Source: Xanthomonas sp. DAR 35659
Lineage (GTDB): Bacteria; Pseudomonadota; Gammaproteobacteria; Xanthomonadales; Xanthomonadaceae
Assembly (NCBI RefSeq): GCF_041242975.1
Contig: NZ_CP162488.1
Location: forward strand, 1,788,001 to 1,852,000
Direction: 5' to 3'
Length of the DNA stretch: 64,000 bases
Shown: one piece after another, positions 33,668 to 43,174 of the stretch
Numbering within the stretch: position 1 is the first letter of the stretch
Layout: every line of letters starts with the position of its first letter
Position numbers and translations under genes: made by a program
The notes under the pieces: model-generated
Database searches by the model: none
What the model saw: the letters and a program-made list of their open reading frames with translations, nothing else
Told to the model about the DNA's origin: nothing

Positions 33668-34066
33668 TCAGAGCGCGGCGTCCTTGAGCTTCTTCAGCGG
33701 GCGCACCTTCAGCTTGGTGGTGGCCGGCTTGGCGGCGAACCACTGCTCTTCCTTGGTGAAGGGGTTGATGCCCTTGCGCTTCGGCTTGGCCGGCACGCTG
33801 ACGGCGGTGATCTTGAGCAGGCCCGGCAGGGTGAACGAGCCGGCGCCCTTCTTGCTGACCGAACCGGCCACGGCGTGCTCGAGCGAGGCCATCACCGCGC
33901 GCACGTCCTTGGCGACGACGCCGCTGGCTTCGGCGATGTGGGCGACCAGCGCGGACTTGCTCAGCGCTTCCTTGATCGGCTTGGGAGCGGCCGGCTTGGC
34001 GGCGGTCTTGGTGGCTACTTTCTTCGCTGCCTTTTTCGGGGCAGCCTTTTTCGCGGTCTTTGCCAT
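33668..34066 (-). CDS. HU-family DNA-binding protein with a histone H1-like tail
   Basis: 132 residues. The first 35 residues are almost only Lys, Ala, Pro and Thr (MAKTAKKAAPKKAAKK and onward), like the tails of eukaryotic H1 and AlgP/Hc1. From about residue 36 a standard HU fold follows (SKSALVAHIAEASGV, FTLPGLLKITAVSVPAKPKRKGINPFT in part), including the INPFT-type DNA arm. It should bend and compact DNA in the nucleoid. Strong promoter and terminator suggest high expression. Confidence 0.92.
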   Translation of the reverse strand: MAKTAKKAAPKKAAKKVATKTAAKPAAPKPIKEALSKSALVAHIAEASGVVAKDVRAVMASLEHAVAGSVSKKGAGSFTLPGLLKITAVSVPAKPKRKGINPFTKEEQWFAAKPATTKLKVRPLKKLKDAAL

Positions 34067-34543
34067 GATGTCCTGATTCCGTAAACAGATGGGTGGTTGG
34101 GTCGCGCCGACCCCGTCGGCATGGCGAAATGTAGGGCATGTGCTACGCCGCGCCAATAGGCAGGCGCAAAAAACCCGCAAAAATCCCCCGCATGGGGTTT
34201 TTCCCGCGTCGCGGGGCGGGTTTGCCCCGGGAAAAACGCCGATGCGCATGCCGTGTTCCGCCGCGACCAGGGTGGCTGCGCGGCGGCCGCACGGCCGGCG
34301 GCGACCGGGAGGATGCGCGCGTGCCGCGGATGTGGTGGATGCATCCCGGTGGTCGGTCGATGCGGCGATGCATCCCTCCTGGTCGTGATCGGGCTTCCCG
34401 CCTTGCGCTGGATCATGCGCCGCGATGGCAGCGCCTGGCCGGCACCGCGCCCGTCGCATGCAGCGCTCCATGCGCTGCGCCGCACAAGGCCATAACGCCC
34501 GGTGGCCTATGGTGCGCGCCTCATCCACCGACAGGAGTACCGC
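34067..34543. other. Divergent spacer between the HU-like gene and osmC-like gene
   Basis: 477 bp. The left end holds the HU promoter. An A/T-rich stretch at about 34168-34208 has complementary runs (AAAAATCCCC and GGGGTTTTT) that may form a weak hairpin. The rest shows no gene; open frames are Arg-rich and family-free. Confidence 0.45.
34128..34156 (-). promoter_or_regulatory. Promoter of the HU-like gene
   Basis: On the minus strand TTGGCG (34156-34151), 17-bp spacer, TACATT (34133-34128), about 60 bp before the ATG. Confidence 0.6.
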
Positions 34544-34975
34544 ATGGGCATTTCGCGTCACGCCACCGCGCACTGGGAAGGCGACCTCAAGACCGGCAAG
34601 GGGCAGCTGAGCACGCCACAGAGCGGGTTGCTGGAGAACACCCGCTACGCCTTCAGCAGCCGCTTCGGCGACGAGAAGGGCACCAACCCGGAAGAACTGA
34701 TCGCCGCCGCGCATGCCGGCTGCTTCACCATGGCGCTGTCGGCGAAGCTGAGCGAGGCCGGGTTCCCGCCGACGGCGCTGGATACGCGCGCCGACGTCGA
34801 CCTCTCGATGGAGGGCGGCCCGCAGTTGTCGCAGATCCGGCTCAAGGTCAAGGCCGTGGTGCCGAACATCGAGGCCGCGCAGTTCCGCGCGATCGCCGAC
34901 GACGCCAAGCAGAACTGCCCGGTGTCCAAGGCGCTCAGCGCGGTGCCGATCAGCCTGGACGCGGAACTGGGCTGA
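34544..34975 (+). CDS. OsmC/OhrA family peroxiredoxin
   Basis: 143 residues from ATG at 34544, with AGGAG seven bases upstream. Both redox cysteines are present, in AAHAGCFTMAL and KQNCPVSKAL. OsmC-type proteins reduce organic hydroperoxides; the GCFTMAL form is closer to OsmC than to Ohr. Monocistronic. Confidence 0.93.
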   Translation: MGISRHATAHWEGDLKTGKGQLSTPQSGLLENTRYAFSSRFGDEKGTNPEELIAAAHAGCFTMALSAKLSEAGFPPTALDTRADVDLSMEGGPQLSQIRLKVKAVVPNIEAAQFRAIADDAKQNCPVSKALSAVPISLDAELG

Positions 34976-35220
34976 ACGTTGGGCGTGGCCCCGGCGCACT
35001 GCCGGGCCGCGCCGCCATGACCACGCGCCGATGCGCGGCTCGCCACGCCGTGGCGAGCCGCGGTTGCACGCGCACCTGCTTCGATGCGGGGCCTGGACGA
35101 CGACGCGTGGCAGCTGTCGCGTCGCTAAACGTTTCTGGCGAACCTATCCCAATTCAGTTTGGTTTCACCGCGATGGATCAAGCATGCAGTCGCGCGATCC
35201 ACGCGCTTGGAATCATCGCC

Positions 35221-35814
35221 ATGAACAAGCTCTCGACCCGTCTGTTGACCGCTGCGCTCGTTGTCGGAGCGATCGGCTCCGCCGCGGCGCAGGACTACGG
35301 TTATCCCCGTTACGATACCTATCGCGACCGTGGCTACGCTGGCGCCAGCTACGAGTACGCGCGCGTCGTGCGTGCCGACCCCATCCTGGTCCAGGTGCGC
35401 GGGCCGCGCGAGACCACCGAACGTTGCTACGACCGCCCGGCGTCGGGCGGCTACGTCAGCGACGGCTACTACCGCAACGACGGCGCCCGTACGGCCTCGA
35501 CCGTGGCCGGCGGCATCGCCGGTGCGCTGCTCGGCAGCCGTGTCGGCGGCGGCAGCGGCCGCTTCGTCGGTACCGCGGTCGGCACCATGCTCGGCGGCCT
35601 GGCCGGGCGCTCGATCTACGACGACAATTCCCGCGGCTATGGCGGCGGCGGTGTGGTCAGGGAGTGCCAGCCGGTGTCCTACCGCAGCGAGAACTACGAG
35701 CGAGTGGACGGTTACGACGTGACCTACGAGTACGGTGGCCGCTATTACCACACGCGCAGCGCGCAGCCTCCGGGCGACCGCATCCGGGTCCGCGTGGACG
35801 TGCTGCCCGACTGA
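35221..35814 (+). CDS. Glycine-zipper outer-membrane-type protein
   Basis: 197 residues from ATG at 35221. A signal peptide (LLTAALVVGAIGSAAAQ) is followed by a Tyr-rich mature part and a glycine zipper (GGIAGALLGSRVGGGSG and GTMLGGLAG), the 2TM glycine-zipper pattern of SlyB/RcpA-like envelope proteins. No lipobox. Role unknown, probably envelope integrity. Confidence 0.85.
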   Translation: MNKLSTRLLTAALVVGAIGSAAAQDYGYPRYDTYRDRGYAGASYEYARVVRADPILVQVRGPRETTERCYDRPASGGYVSDGYYRNDGARTASTVAGGIAGALLGSRVGGGSGRFVGTAVGTMLGGLAGRSIYDDNSRGYGGGGVVRECQPVSYRSENYERVDGYDVTYEYGGRYYHTRSAQPPGDRIRVRVDVLPD

Positions 35815-35923
35815 CCCGGCATCGGGGGCCGTGCGTAGGCGCCCCGATCCTGTGCCGCGCGCGGCGCGGTACTGGCGCAAGGGCTGCCGTGCCTGCGGAT
35901 GCAGGCCGGGCGGCCGCGCCGTA

Positions 35924-36802
35924 TCAGCGCCAGGCGATGCGGCCGTCGATGACGGTCTGCACCTGACCGCCCGACCAGACCTCGCCGTCGGCGTCCACGC
36001 GCAGCGTCAGCAAGGCGTCGTGGCCGACTTCGCGGCCCTGGCTGACCACGTAGCGTCCATCGCGGCCGGGCAGGGCGCCGCGATGATCCAGCCATGCCGC
36101 CAGCACCGCGTTCGCCGCGCCGGATGCGGCGTCCTCGAAGCGGCGGCCGTTGCCGACGAACGCGCGTACCGCCAGGTCGTAACCGGGCCCGGTGGCTTGC
36201 GCGTAGGCGAACACGCCCATGCTGGCGGTGTGTTCGGCCAGGGCGGCGATCGCATCCCAGTCCGGCGTCAGGCCACGCAACGCGGCTTCGTCGGCGACCG
36301 CGACCAGCCACCAGCGGCGGCCGCCATCCATCAGCGCCGGCGGTTGCGCGCCCAGCGGCCAGCCGCGCAGCGCGGCGACCAGGCGCGGATCTGCGGCGTC
36401 GGCGATCTCCGCCACCTGCGCGCGCGGCGTGCGGATGGCGATGCTGCGCTCGCCCGCGTCGGTCTCCACGCGCAGCGGCAGCAGCCCGGCGATGCCTTCC
36501 TGGATCAGCAGGCCGTCCCTGGGCGCGGCGATCCCGGCCTCCAGCACCGCGTGCGCGGTGCCGACGCTGGGATGGCCGGCGAACGGCACTTCCTTCTGCG
36601 GACTGAACATGCGGATGCCGTAGCTGGCGCCGGGCTGGGTGGCCGGGAACACGAAGGTGGTTTCCGGCAACCGGGTCCAGCGCGCGATCGCCTGCATCGC
36701 CCGAGCGTCCAGCCCCTGCGCGTCGAGCACCACGGCCAATGGATTGCCGGCGCCGGGGCGCGGGGAGAACACATCCAGTTGCAGGAATCGGCGCGTGGTC
36801 AT
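35924..36802 (-). CDS. PhzF family isomerase/epimerase-like protein
   Basis: 292 residues. Typical blocks are FLQLDVFSPRPGAGNPLAVV at the start, the catalytic-Glu region RLPETTFVFP, FSPQKEVPFAGHPSVGTAH and a late EDAASGAANAVLAAWL. PhzF-like enzymes isomerise or epimerise diverse acids; no phenazine genes are here, so the substrate is unknown. Long upstream extension of the frame is a shadow of lysAC. Confidence 0.92.
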   Translation of the reverse strand: MTTRRFLQLDVFSPRPGAGNPLAVVLDAQGLDARAMQAIARWTRLPETTFVFPATQPGASYGIRMFSPQKEVPFAGHPSVGTAHAVLEAGIAAPRDGLLIQEGIAGLLPLRVETDAGERSIAIRTPRAQVAEIADAADPRLVAALRGWPLGAQPPALMDGGRRWWLVAVADEAALRGLTPDWDAIAALAEHTASMGVFAYAQATGPGYDLAVRAFVGNGRRFEDAASGAANAVLAAWLDHRGALPGRDGRYVVSQGREVGHDALLTLRVDADGEVWSGGQVQTVIDGRIAWR

Positions 36803-36964
36803 GGCGGGGGCTCGGGGGAGGGGGCCGCAGCTTAGCAATCGGATCGGCGCGCGGGCATGACCGCGGCACGCGGCCGCGGCGCCAGGGGCGTGGCGCTTGG
36901 CATAGAATCGCAGGTTCCGCCCGGCGTTCCGGGCCTCTTTCCCTCCAGCAGACCCCACAACGCA

Positions 36965-39574
36965 ATGTCCTCTTCCCCCCACGTCGATCGTTGGATCGTC
37001 CTCAAGTTCGGCGGCACCTCGGTGTCGCGTCGTCATCGCTGGGACACGATTGGACGGCTGGCGAAAAAACGCGCGGACGAGACCGGCGCGCGGGTGCTGG
37101 TGGTGGTGTCGGCGCTGTCGGGAGTGACCAACGAGCTGACCGCGATCGCCGACGGTAGCGCCGACAGCGCGCAGCGCGTGGCCGCGCTGGAACAGCGCCA
37201 CCGCGAGTTCCTGGGCGAACTGGAACTGGATGCGGACGCGGTGCTGGGCGCGCGCCTGGCGGCGCTGCGCGGCTTGCTGGACGATCCGCGCGCGGCGCAC
37301 CGCACGCTGGACTGGCAGGCCGAGGTCCTGGGCCAGGGCGAACTGCTGTCCTCGACCCTGGGCGCGGCCTACCTGCATGCCAGCGGCCTGGACATCGGCT
37401 GGATGGACGCGCGCCAGTGGCTGGACGCCTTGCCGCCGCAGCCCAACCAGAGCGAGTGGTCCAAGCGTCTGTCGGTGTCGTGCCAGTGGCAGTCCGATCC
37501 CGACTGGCGCGCGCGCTTCGTCGCCCAGCCCACGCGCATGCTGATCACCCAGGGCTTCATCGCGCGGCACGAGGACGGCGGCACCGCGATCCTCGGCCGC
37601 GGCGGTTCGGATACCTCGGCCGCGTATTTCGGCGCGCTGCTCGGCGCCGGCCGGGTGGAGATCTGGACCGACGTGCCGGGCATGTTCAGCGCCAATCCGC
37701 GCGAGGTGCCGGACGCGCGCCTGCTGACCCGGCTGGACTACTACGAAGCGCAGGAAATCGCCACCACCGGCGCCAAGGTGCTGCATCCGCGCTCGATCAA
37801 GCCGTGCCGCGACGGCGGCGTGCCGATGGCGATCCTGGACACCGAGCGCCCCGAGCTGCCCGGCACCAGCATCGACGGCAACGCCCGCACCGTGCCCGGG
37901 GTCAAGGCGATCAGCCGCCGCAACGGCATCGTGCTGGTGTCGATGGAAGGCATCGGCATGTGGCAGCAGGTCGGCTTCCTGGCCGATGTGTTCGCACGCT
38001 TCGCCAAGCATGGCCTGTCGGTGGATTTGATCGGGTCGGCCGAGACCAACGTCACCGTGTCGCTGGACCCGAGCGAGAACCTGGTCAACACCGACGTGCT
38101 GGCGGCGCTGTCGGCCGACCTGGCGGAGATCTGCCGGGTCAAGATCATCGTGCCGTGCGCGGCGATCACCCTGGTCGGGCGCGGCATGCGCTCGCTGCTG
38201 CACAAGCTCTCGGACGTGTGGGCCACGTTCGGCAAGGAGCGCGTGCACATGATCTCGCAGTCGTCCAACGACCTGAACCTGACCTTCGTCATCGACGAGA
38301 CCGACGCCGATGGCCTGTTGCCGATCCTGCATGCCGAGCTGATCGACAGCGGCGCGATGCCGGTGGAGGAGACCGAGGTGTTCGGCCCACGCTGGCGCGA
38401 GATCACCGGCAGCGTGCGTGCGCGGCCGACGCCGTGGTGGCACGCCGAGCGCGAGCACCTGCTGCAGCTGGCGCAGGCCGGCACGCCGCGTTACGTCTAC
38501 CACCTGCCGACCCTGCGGGCGCGGGCGCGGGCGCTGGCGGCGATCGCGCCGATCGACCAGCGCTACTACGCGATCAAGGCCAATTCGCATCCGGCGATCC
38601 TGGAGGCGCTGGTCGCCGAGGGCTTCGGCCTGGAATGCGTGGCGCACGGCGAACTGCAGCGGGTGTTCAACACCTTGCCGGAGTTGTCGCCGCGGCGGGT
38701 GCTGTTCACGCCCAGCTTCGCGCCCAGGGCCGAATACGAGGCCGCGTTCGCGCTGGGCGTGACCGTCACCGTCGACAACGTCGAACTGCTGCAGCGCTGG
38801 CCGGAGCTGTTCCGCGGCCGCAGCCTGTGGCTGCGCATCGACCTGGGCCATGGCGACGGCCATCATGAGAAGGTCAATACCGGCGGCAAAGCGTCCAAGT
38901 TCGGCCTGTCGGCGACGCGCGTGGACGAATTCGTCGAGGCCGCGCGCGCGCTGGACATCCGCATCGTCGGGCTGCATGCGCACCTGGGCAGCGGGGTGGA
39001 GACCGCGCAGCACTGGCGCCGCATGTGCGACGAGCTGGCCGGTTTCGCGCGCCGCATCGGCAGCGTGGAGGTCATCGACATCGGCGGCGGCCTGCCGATC
39101 GCCTACAGCGCCGACGACGAACCGTTCGACCTGGACGCCTGGGCGCAGGGCCTGGCCGAGGTCAAGGCGGTACATCCGGCGTTCCGCCTGGCGATCGAAC
39201 CGGGCCGTTACCTGGTCGCCGAGTGCGGCGTGCTGCTGGCCCGCGCCACCCAGGTGATCGACAAGGACGGTATTCGCCGGGTCGGGCTGGATGCGGGCAT
39301 GAATGCCCTGATCCGCCCGGCGCTGTACGACGCCTGGCACGACGTGGTCAACCTGAGCCGGCTGGACAGCGCCGCCGACGCGGTGTTCGACGTGGTCGGG
39401 CCGATCTGCGAATCCAGCGACGTGTTCGGCAAGCGCCGGCGGTTGCCCGCGGCCACCGCGCCGGACGACGTGATGCTGATCGCCGATGCCGGCGCGTATG
39501 GCTTCGCGATGGCCAGCGTCTACAACCAGCGCGAGCTGCCGCGGGAGGACGCGATCGATGTCCCCGCTGCCTGA
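36965..39574 (+). CDS. lysAC: Bifunctional aspartate kinase / diaminopimelate decarboxylase
   Basis: 869 residues. Residues 1 to about 460 are a LysC-type kinase (VLKFGGTSV, GFIARHEDG, GRGGSDTSAAYFGALLGA, two ACT-like segments with MEGIGMWQQVGFLADVF in part). From about 500 onward is LysA: PLP lysine in YYAIKANSHP, HLGSGVE, IDIGGGLP, EPGRYLVAECG and CESSDVFGK. It joins the first and last steps of lysine/DAP synthesis in one chain, a fusion known in xanthomonads. Start ATG at 36965 is chosen because the longer frame from 36857 adds unrelated sequence. Its 3' end overlaps the next gene by 17 bp. Confidence 0.94.
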   Translation: MSSSPHVDRWIVLKFGGTSVSRRHRWDTIGRLAKKRADETGARVLVVVSALSGVTNELTAIADGSADSAQRVAALEQRHREFLGELELDADAVLGARLAALRGLLDDPRAAHRTLDWQAEVLGQGELLSSTLGAAYLHASGLDIGWMDARQWLDALPPQPNQSEWSKRLSVSCQWQSDPDWRARFVAQPTRMLITQGFIARHEDGGTAILGRGGSDTSAAYFGALLGAGRVEIWTDVPGMFSANPREVPDARLLTRLDYYEAQEIATTGAKVLHPRSIKPCRDGGVPMAILDTERPELPGTSIDGNARTVPGVKAISRRNGIVLVSMEGIGMWQQVGFLADVFARFAKHGLSVDLIGSAETNVTVSLDPSENLVNTDVLAALSADLAEICRVKIIVPCAAITLVGRGMRSLLHKLSDVWATFGKERVHMISQSSNDLNLTFVIDETDADGLLPILHAELIDSGAMPVEETEVFGPRWREITGSVRARPTPWWHAEREHLLQLAQAGTPRYVYHLPTLRARARALAAIAPIDQRYYAIKANSHPAILEALVAEGFGLECVAHGELQRVFNTLPELSPRRVLFTPSFAPRAEYEAAFALGVTVTVDNVELLQRWPELFRGRSLWLRIDLGHGDGHHEKVNTGGKASKFGLSATRVDEFVEAARALDIRIVGLHAHLGSGVETAQHWRRMCDELAGFARRIGSVEVIDIGGGLPIAYSADDEPFDLDAWAQGLAEVKAVHPAFRLAIEPGRYLVAECGVLLARATQVIDKDGIRRVGLDAGMNALIRPALYDAWHDVVNLSRLDSAADAVFDVVGPICESSDVFGKRRRLPAATAPDDVMLIADAGAYGFAMASVYNQRELPREDAIDVPAA

Positions 39575-40013
39575 GTTCGTCGCGCTCAGCACCGTCGCCG
39601 GCGCCGCGGCGATGATTCTGGCCACCGCGGCCGACCAGTCCGGCATCGCGCTGCCGTGGACCGACAGCCTCAAGTGGGCGCTGCCGGCCTTGCTCGCGGC
39701 TGGCGCCGGCGCGTGGTGGGCGGGGCGCTGGCAGGGCCGGCGGCCGACCCGGCGTGCGGGCGTGCTGGCCTTGCGCACGCTGCTGCTGGCCGCCTGCAGC
39801 TATCTCCCGCTGCTGGCGCTGTACCTCGCGGTGGCGTTCGCGGCCTCCGGCGATGCGCCGCAAGGGAGCGCGAGCCATTGGGTCTGGTTTTCGTTCGCGT
39901 TCCTGTTGGGCTGCCTGCCGTGGCTGTGGGCGGCGCTGCCGTTCTCCCTGATCGAACTTTTCCTGTGCCGACGCTACTTGCGTCGCACGCGCGTGCTTGC
40001 AGGTAGTCCATGA
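39558..40013 (+). CDS. Small membrane protein between lysAC and murL
   Basis: 151 residues with about four hydrophobic helices (VALSTVAGAAAMILATAA, WALPALLAAGAGAWWAG, LLLAACSYLPLLALYLAVAF, WFSFAFLLGCLPWLWAALPF). It starts within the last 17 bp of lysAC and its stop overlaps the murL start (ATGA), so it is tightly embedded. No known domain; a role with cell-wall precursor synthesis is inferred only from position. Confidence 0.75.
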   Translation: MSPLPEFVALSTVAGAAAMILATAADQSGIALPWTDSLKWALPALLAAGAGAWWAGRWQGRRPTRRAGVLALRTLLLAACSYLPLLALYLAVAFAASGDAPQGSASHWVWFSFAFLLGCLPWLWAALPFSLIELFLCRRYLRRTRVLAGSP

Positions 40014-41365
40014 CCGTTTTCGACAAACAGCAGATCCGTACCTTCCGCTTCGTGCGTTGCGCGTTCGACGCCGACAGCGGCGTCGCGCGCCTGGTGTACG
40101 CGTTCGACCAGGGACCGGAGCTGGTGGAGACGATCACCGTGCCTGGGGCGCCGTTCGTGCTGGACGCGGCGCGCGCCGAGGCGGTGCAGCGCGCCTTGCG
40201 CCTTCTGCACCTGATCGCCGGGGTCAGCTACTACAAGGCCGCGGTGCCGCCGCAGATCGTCATCGACGACTACGCCATCGACGCCGACACCGCCGCGCTG
40301 CTGGACAGCGTGTACCTGCACGGGCTGGGCGAATTCGCCTACCGCAACGGCCTGGACCTGCGCGGCAGGATCCGTTTCCCCGCGACCGCGGCGGCCACCG
40401 AGGACGCGTCGGCGCTGGGCCTGGGCGCGCAGGCGCTGGTGGCGATCGGCGGCGGCAAGGATTCGCTGGTCAGCATCGAGGCCCTGCGCGCGGCCGGGGT
40501 GGCGCAGACCGTGGCCTGGATCGGCGGTTCGCAGCTGATCCGCGCCTGCGCCGAGCGCACCGCGCTGCCGACCCTGAACATCGGCCGCGCGCTGGCGCCG
40601 GAGCTGTTCGAACTGAACCGGCAGGGCGCGTGGAACGGGCATATCCCAGTGACCGCTGTGAACTCGGCGATCCTGGTGTTCGCCGCGCTGCTGTGCGACG
40701 CGGGCCAGGTGGTGTTCTCCAACGAGCACTCGGCCAGCTACGGCAGCCAGATCGCCGGCACCGGCGAGGTCAACCACCAGTGGTCCAAGGGCTGGGCGTT
40801 CGAGCAGGCATTCGGCACGCACGTGCAGCGCCACGTGGCCGCGGACCTGCACTATTACTCGCTGCTGCGGCCGCTGTCGGAGCTGGCGGTGGCGCGGCAG
40901 TTCGCCAAGACCGACCACTACGATGCGCACTTCTCCAGCTGCAACCGCAATTTCCATATCCTCGGCGAACGCCCGGCGCACCGCTGGTGCGGGGTGTGCC
41001 CGAAATGCCACTTCGTATTCCTGGCGCTGGCCCCGTTCATGCCCAAGACGCGCCTAGTGCGCATCTTCGGCCGCAACCTGCTCGACGACGCGGCGCAGGC
41101 GCCGGGTTTCGACGCGCTGCTGGAATTCCAGGACCACAAGCCGTTCGAGTGCGTCGGCGAAGGCCGCGAATCGCGCGCGGCGATGGCCACGCTGGCCGCG
41201 CGCGCCGAGTGGAAGGAGGATGCGCTGGTGGCGCGCTTCATCCGCGAGATCCAGCCGCAGCTGGACGTGGGCGAGCTGCACGTGGAGCCGTTGCTGGCGC
41301 TGGACGCGCAGCACCGCATTCCGGCCGACCTGTGGGAACGCGTGCGTGCGAATTTCGCAGCTTGA
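40010..41365 (+). CDS. murL: UDP-MurNAc-L-Ala-L-Glu epimerase
   Basis: 451 residues. The family epimerises the terminal L-Glu of UDP-MurNAc-L-Ala-L-Glu to D-Glu, replacing glutamate racemase in part; it was shown in Xanthomonas oryzae. Visible landmarks are the nucleotide loop [18 protein letters not shown] (PP-loop SGGxDS-like GGGKDS), [15 protein letters not shown] and a C-terminal zinc-like [18 protein letters not shown]. Coupled to the upstream gene by ATGA and overlapping murD2 by 20 bp. Confidence 0.9.
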   Translation: MTVFDKQQIRTFRFVRCAFDADSGVARLVYAFDQGPELVETITVPGAPFVLDAARAEAVQRALRLLHLIAGVSYYKAAVPPQIVIDDYAIDADTAALLDSVYLHGLGEFAYRNGLDLRGRIRFPATAAATEDASALGLGAQALVAIGGGKDSLVSIEALRAAGVAQTVAWIGGSQLIRACAERTALPTLNIGRALAPELFELNRQGAWNGHIPVTAVNSAILVFAALLCDAGQVVFSNEHSASYGSQIAGTGEVNHQWSKGWAFEQAFGTHVQRHVAADLHYYSLLRPLSELAVARQFAKTDHYDAHFSSCNRNFHILGERPAHRWCGVCPKCHFVFLALAPFMPKTRLVRIFGRNLLDDAAQAPGFDALLEFQDHKPFECVGEGRESRAAMATLAARAEWKEDALVARFIREIQPQLDVGELHVEPLLALDAQHRIPADLWERVRANFAA

Positions 41366-42779
41366 GGGCCTGCGCGTCGCGCTGTGGGGTTGGGGCCGCG
41401 AGGGCCGCGCGGCGTATGCCGCCGTGCGCGGCTGGGAATCGGGAATCGGGAATCGGGAATCGGCGGCGCCGCTGCCGCTGACGGTGTTCTGCTCGGTCGA
41501 GGAAGCGGCGTCGCTGGCAGCGCTTGGCGATCCGGCGCTGCGCGTGGAGACCGAGGCCAGCGCCGAGCGCCTGGCCGCGTTCGAGGTGGTGATCAAGTCG
41601 CCCGGGATCAGTCCGTACCGGCCCGAGGCGCAGGCCGCCGCGGCACGCGGGACGCGTTTTATCGGCGGCACCTCGCTGTGGTTCGCCGAGCATGCCGGCG
41701 CCGATGGCGTGGTGCCGGGCAGCGTCTGCATCACCGGCACCAAGGGCAAGAGCACCAGCACCGCGCTGCTGGCGCATCTGCTGCGTGCCGGCGGCCATCG
41801 CACCGGCCTGGTCGGTAACATCGGCCTGCCGCTGCTGGAAGTGCTGGCGCCGCCGCAGCCGCCGCGGTATTGGGCGATCGAACTGTCCAGTTACCAGACC
41901 GGCGACGTGGCGCACAGCGGCGCACGGCCGCAGCTGGCGCTGGTGCTGAACCTGTTCCCGGAACATCTGGACTGGCACGGCAGCCAGGCGCGCTACATCG
42001 AGGACAAGCTGGCGCTGGTGACGCGCGCGCGGCCGCGCATCGCGCTGCTCAATGCCGCCGATCCGCAACTGGCGGCGCTGTCGCTGCCCGACAGCGAGGT
42101 GCGCTGGTTCAACCGCGACGATGGCTGGCACATGCGTGGCGACGTGGTGCACCGCGGCGAGGTGGCGGTGTTCGACAGCGCGCGGGTGCCGCTGCCGGGG
42201 CGGCATAACCGTGGCAACCTGTGCGCGGTGTTGGCGGCGATCGAGGCGCTGGGCCTGGATGCGGCGGCGCTGGCGCCGGCCGCGGCGACGTTCCGGCCGC
42301 TGCCGAACCGCCTGCAGACCGTGGGCGAGCGCGATGGCGTCGCCTACGTCAACGATTCGATCAGCACCACCCCGCATGCCACGCTGGCGGCGCTGGAGTG
42401 CTTCCGCGGGCGCCGCATCGCGCTGCTGGTCGGTGGCCACGACCGCGGCCTGGACTGGCAAGACTTCGCCACCGCGATGCGCGCCGGCGCGCCGCTGGAG
42501 ATCGTGACCATGGGCGCCAACGGCCCGCGTATCCACGCGCTGCTGGCGCCATTGGCGGCCGAGGCCGGGTTCGGCCTGCACGCCGCCGCGGACCTGTCGC
42601 AAGCGGTGGCGCTGGCGCGCGCGGCGTTGGGCGAGGGCGGCGGCGTGCTGCTGCTGTCGCCGGGCGCGCCCAGCTTCGGCGCCTACCGCGACTACGTGGC
42701 GCGCGGCCGCCATTTCGCCGAGCTGGCCGGATTCGACCCGGACGCGATCAGCGCCATCCCGGGGCTGGGCATCGCCTGA
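41346..42779 (+). CDS. murD2: UDP-N-acetylmuramoyl-L-alanine--L-glutamate ligase
   Basis: 477 residues from GTG at 41346. It adds L-Glu (not D-Glu) to UDP-MurNAc-L-Ala, feeding MurL. Family motifs: [17 protein letters not shown] loop [19 protein letters not shown] in part (GTKGKST), [23 protein letters not shown] and [16 protein letters not shown]. Residues about 31-40 ([10 protein letters not shown]) are encoded by four perfect GGGAATC units, an in-frame repeat insertion in the N-terminal domain. The downstream spacer is long, so it ends the operon. Confidence 0.9.
   Translation: MRISQLEGLRVALWGWGREGRAAYAAVRGWESGIGNRESAAPLPLTVFCSVEEAASLAALGDPALRVETEASAERLAAFEVVIKSPGISPYRPEAQAAAARGTRFIGGTSLWFAEHAGADGVVPGSVCITGTKGKSTSTALLAHLLRAGGHRTGLVGNIGLPLLEVLAPPQPPRYWAIELSSYQTGDVAHSGARPQLALVLNLFPEHLDWHGSQARYIEDKLALVTRARPRIALLNAADPQLAALSLPDSEVRWFNRDDGWHMRGDVVHRGEVAVFDSARVPLPGRHNRGNLCAVLAAIEALGLDAAALAPAAATFRPLPNRLQTVGERDGVAYVNDSISTTPHATLAALECFRGRRIALLVGGHDRGLDWQDFATAMRAGAPLEIVTMGANGPRIHALLAPLAAEAGFGLHAAADLSQAVALARAALGEGGGVLLLSPGAPSFGAYRDYVARGRHFAELAGFDPDAISAIPGLGIA
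41434..41461 (+). repeat. Four tandem GGGAATC units inside murD2
   Basis: Exactly four perfect heptamers (28 bp). They lie in a coding region and are read as [11 protein letters not shown]. The same unit forms the intergenic repeats elsewhere in the window. Confidence 0.92.
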
Positions 42780-43174
42780 GCGGGTCGCCGCGGCGGTGCG
42801 GTGGCACGCGCGCATGGTGCGGAGCGCGTGCCTGGCGCGCTTTGATCGATGCGACGCCGTGTGTGGGTGCGACTTCATGGGACCTGCAGTAACGTGCGTT
42901 GTCGCTGCGCAGCGGAACGCGCTGCCGTCCTCGTAGGAGCGGCTTTAGCCGCGACAAACAGGCGGGGTCATGCGCGTGGAGGCTGCAGGCGCTCCTACGG
43001 ATAGGCCTTCCATCGTGATTAGAGGCTCCCTGGAGTCGCGACCTGAGTCGCGATGGGCTTCGCCGATGGAGTCCTTCGCCACTGAGGTCGCTCTACTGAA
43101 GTCGCTCTCCCTGTCTGCAAACCGCCGCAAGAAAACGTTCTAGACTGCCGGCTGGTTCCGATGGGAGAAACGCG
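42780..43174. other. Spacer between murD2 and dienelactone hydrolase with REP-like elements
   Basis: 395 bp without a gene. The first 150 bp show nothing. The middle has a REP-like element and its inverted partner, and 43033-43107 has several GTCGCGA/GTCGCTC fragments of the same repeat class, typical of decaying xanthomonad REP clusters. Confidence 0.6.
42933..43000. repeat. REP-like inverted pair (GTAGGAGC family)
   Basis: GTAGGAGCGGCTTTAGCCGC with GAC following (42933-42955) is a self-complementary REP-type hairpin common in xanthomonads and stenotrophomonads; GCTCCTAC at 42991-42998 is an inverted partner, giving a BIME-like pair. Confidence 0.75.

Noticed and set aside
36803..39778. Long minus-strand extension upstream of the PhzF gene
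   Set aside because: It lies antisense to lysAC, has shadow-frame composition, and the PhzF family starts at the ATG at 36802.
41434..41461. CRISPR-like or VNTR array
   Set aside because: The GGGAATC units are 7 bp with no spacers; they are simple tandem repeats, not a CRISPR.
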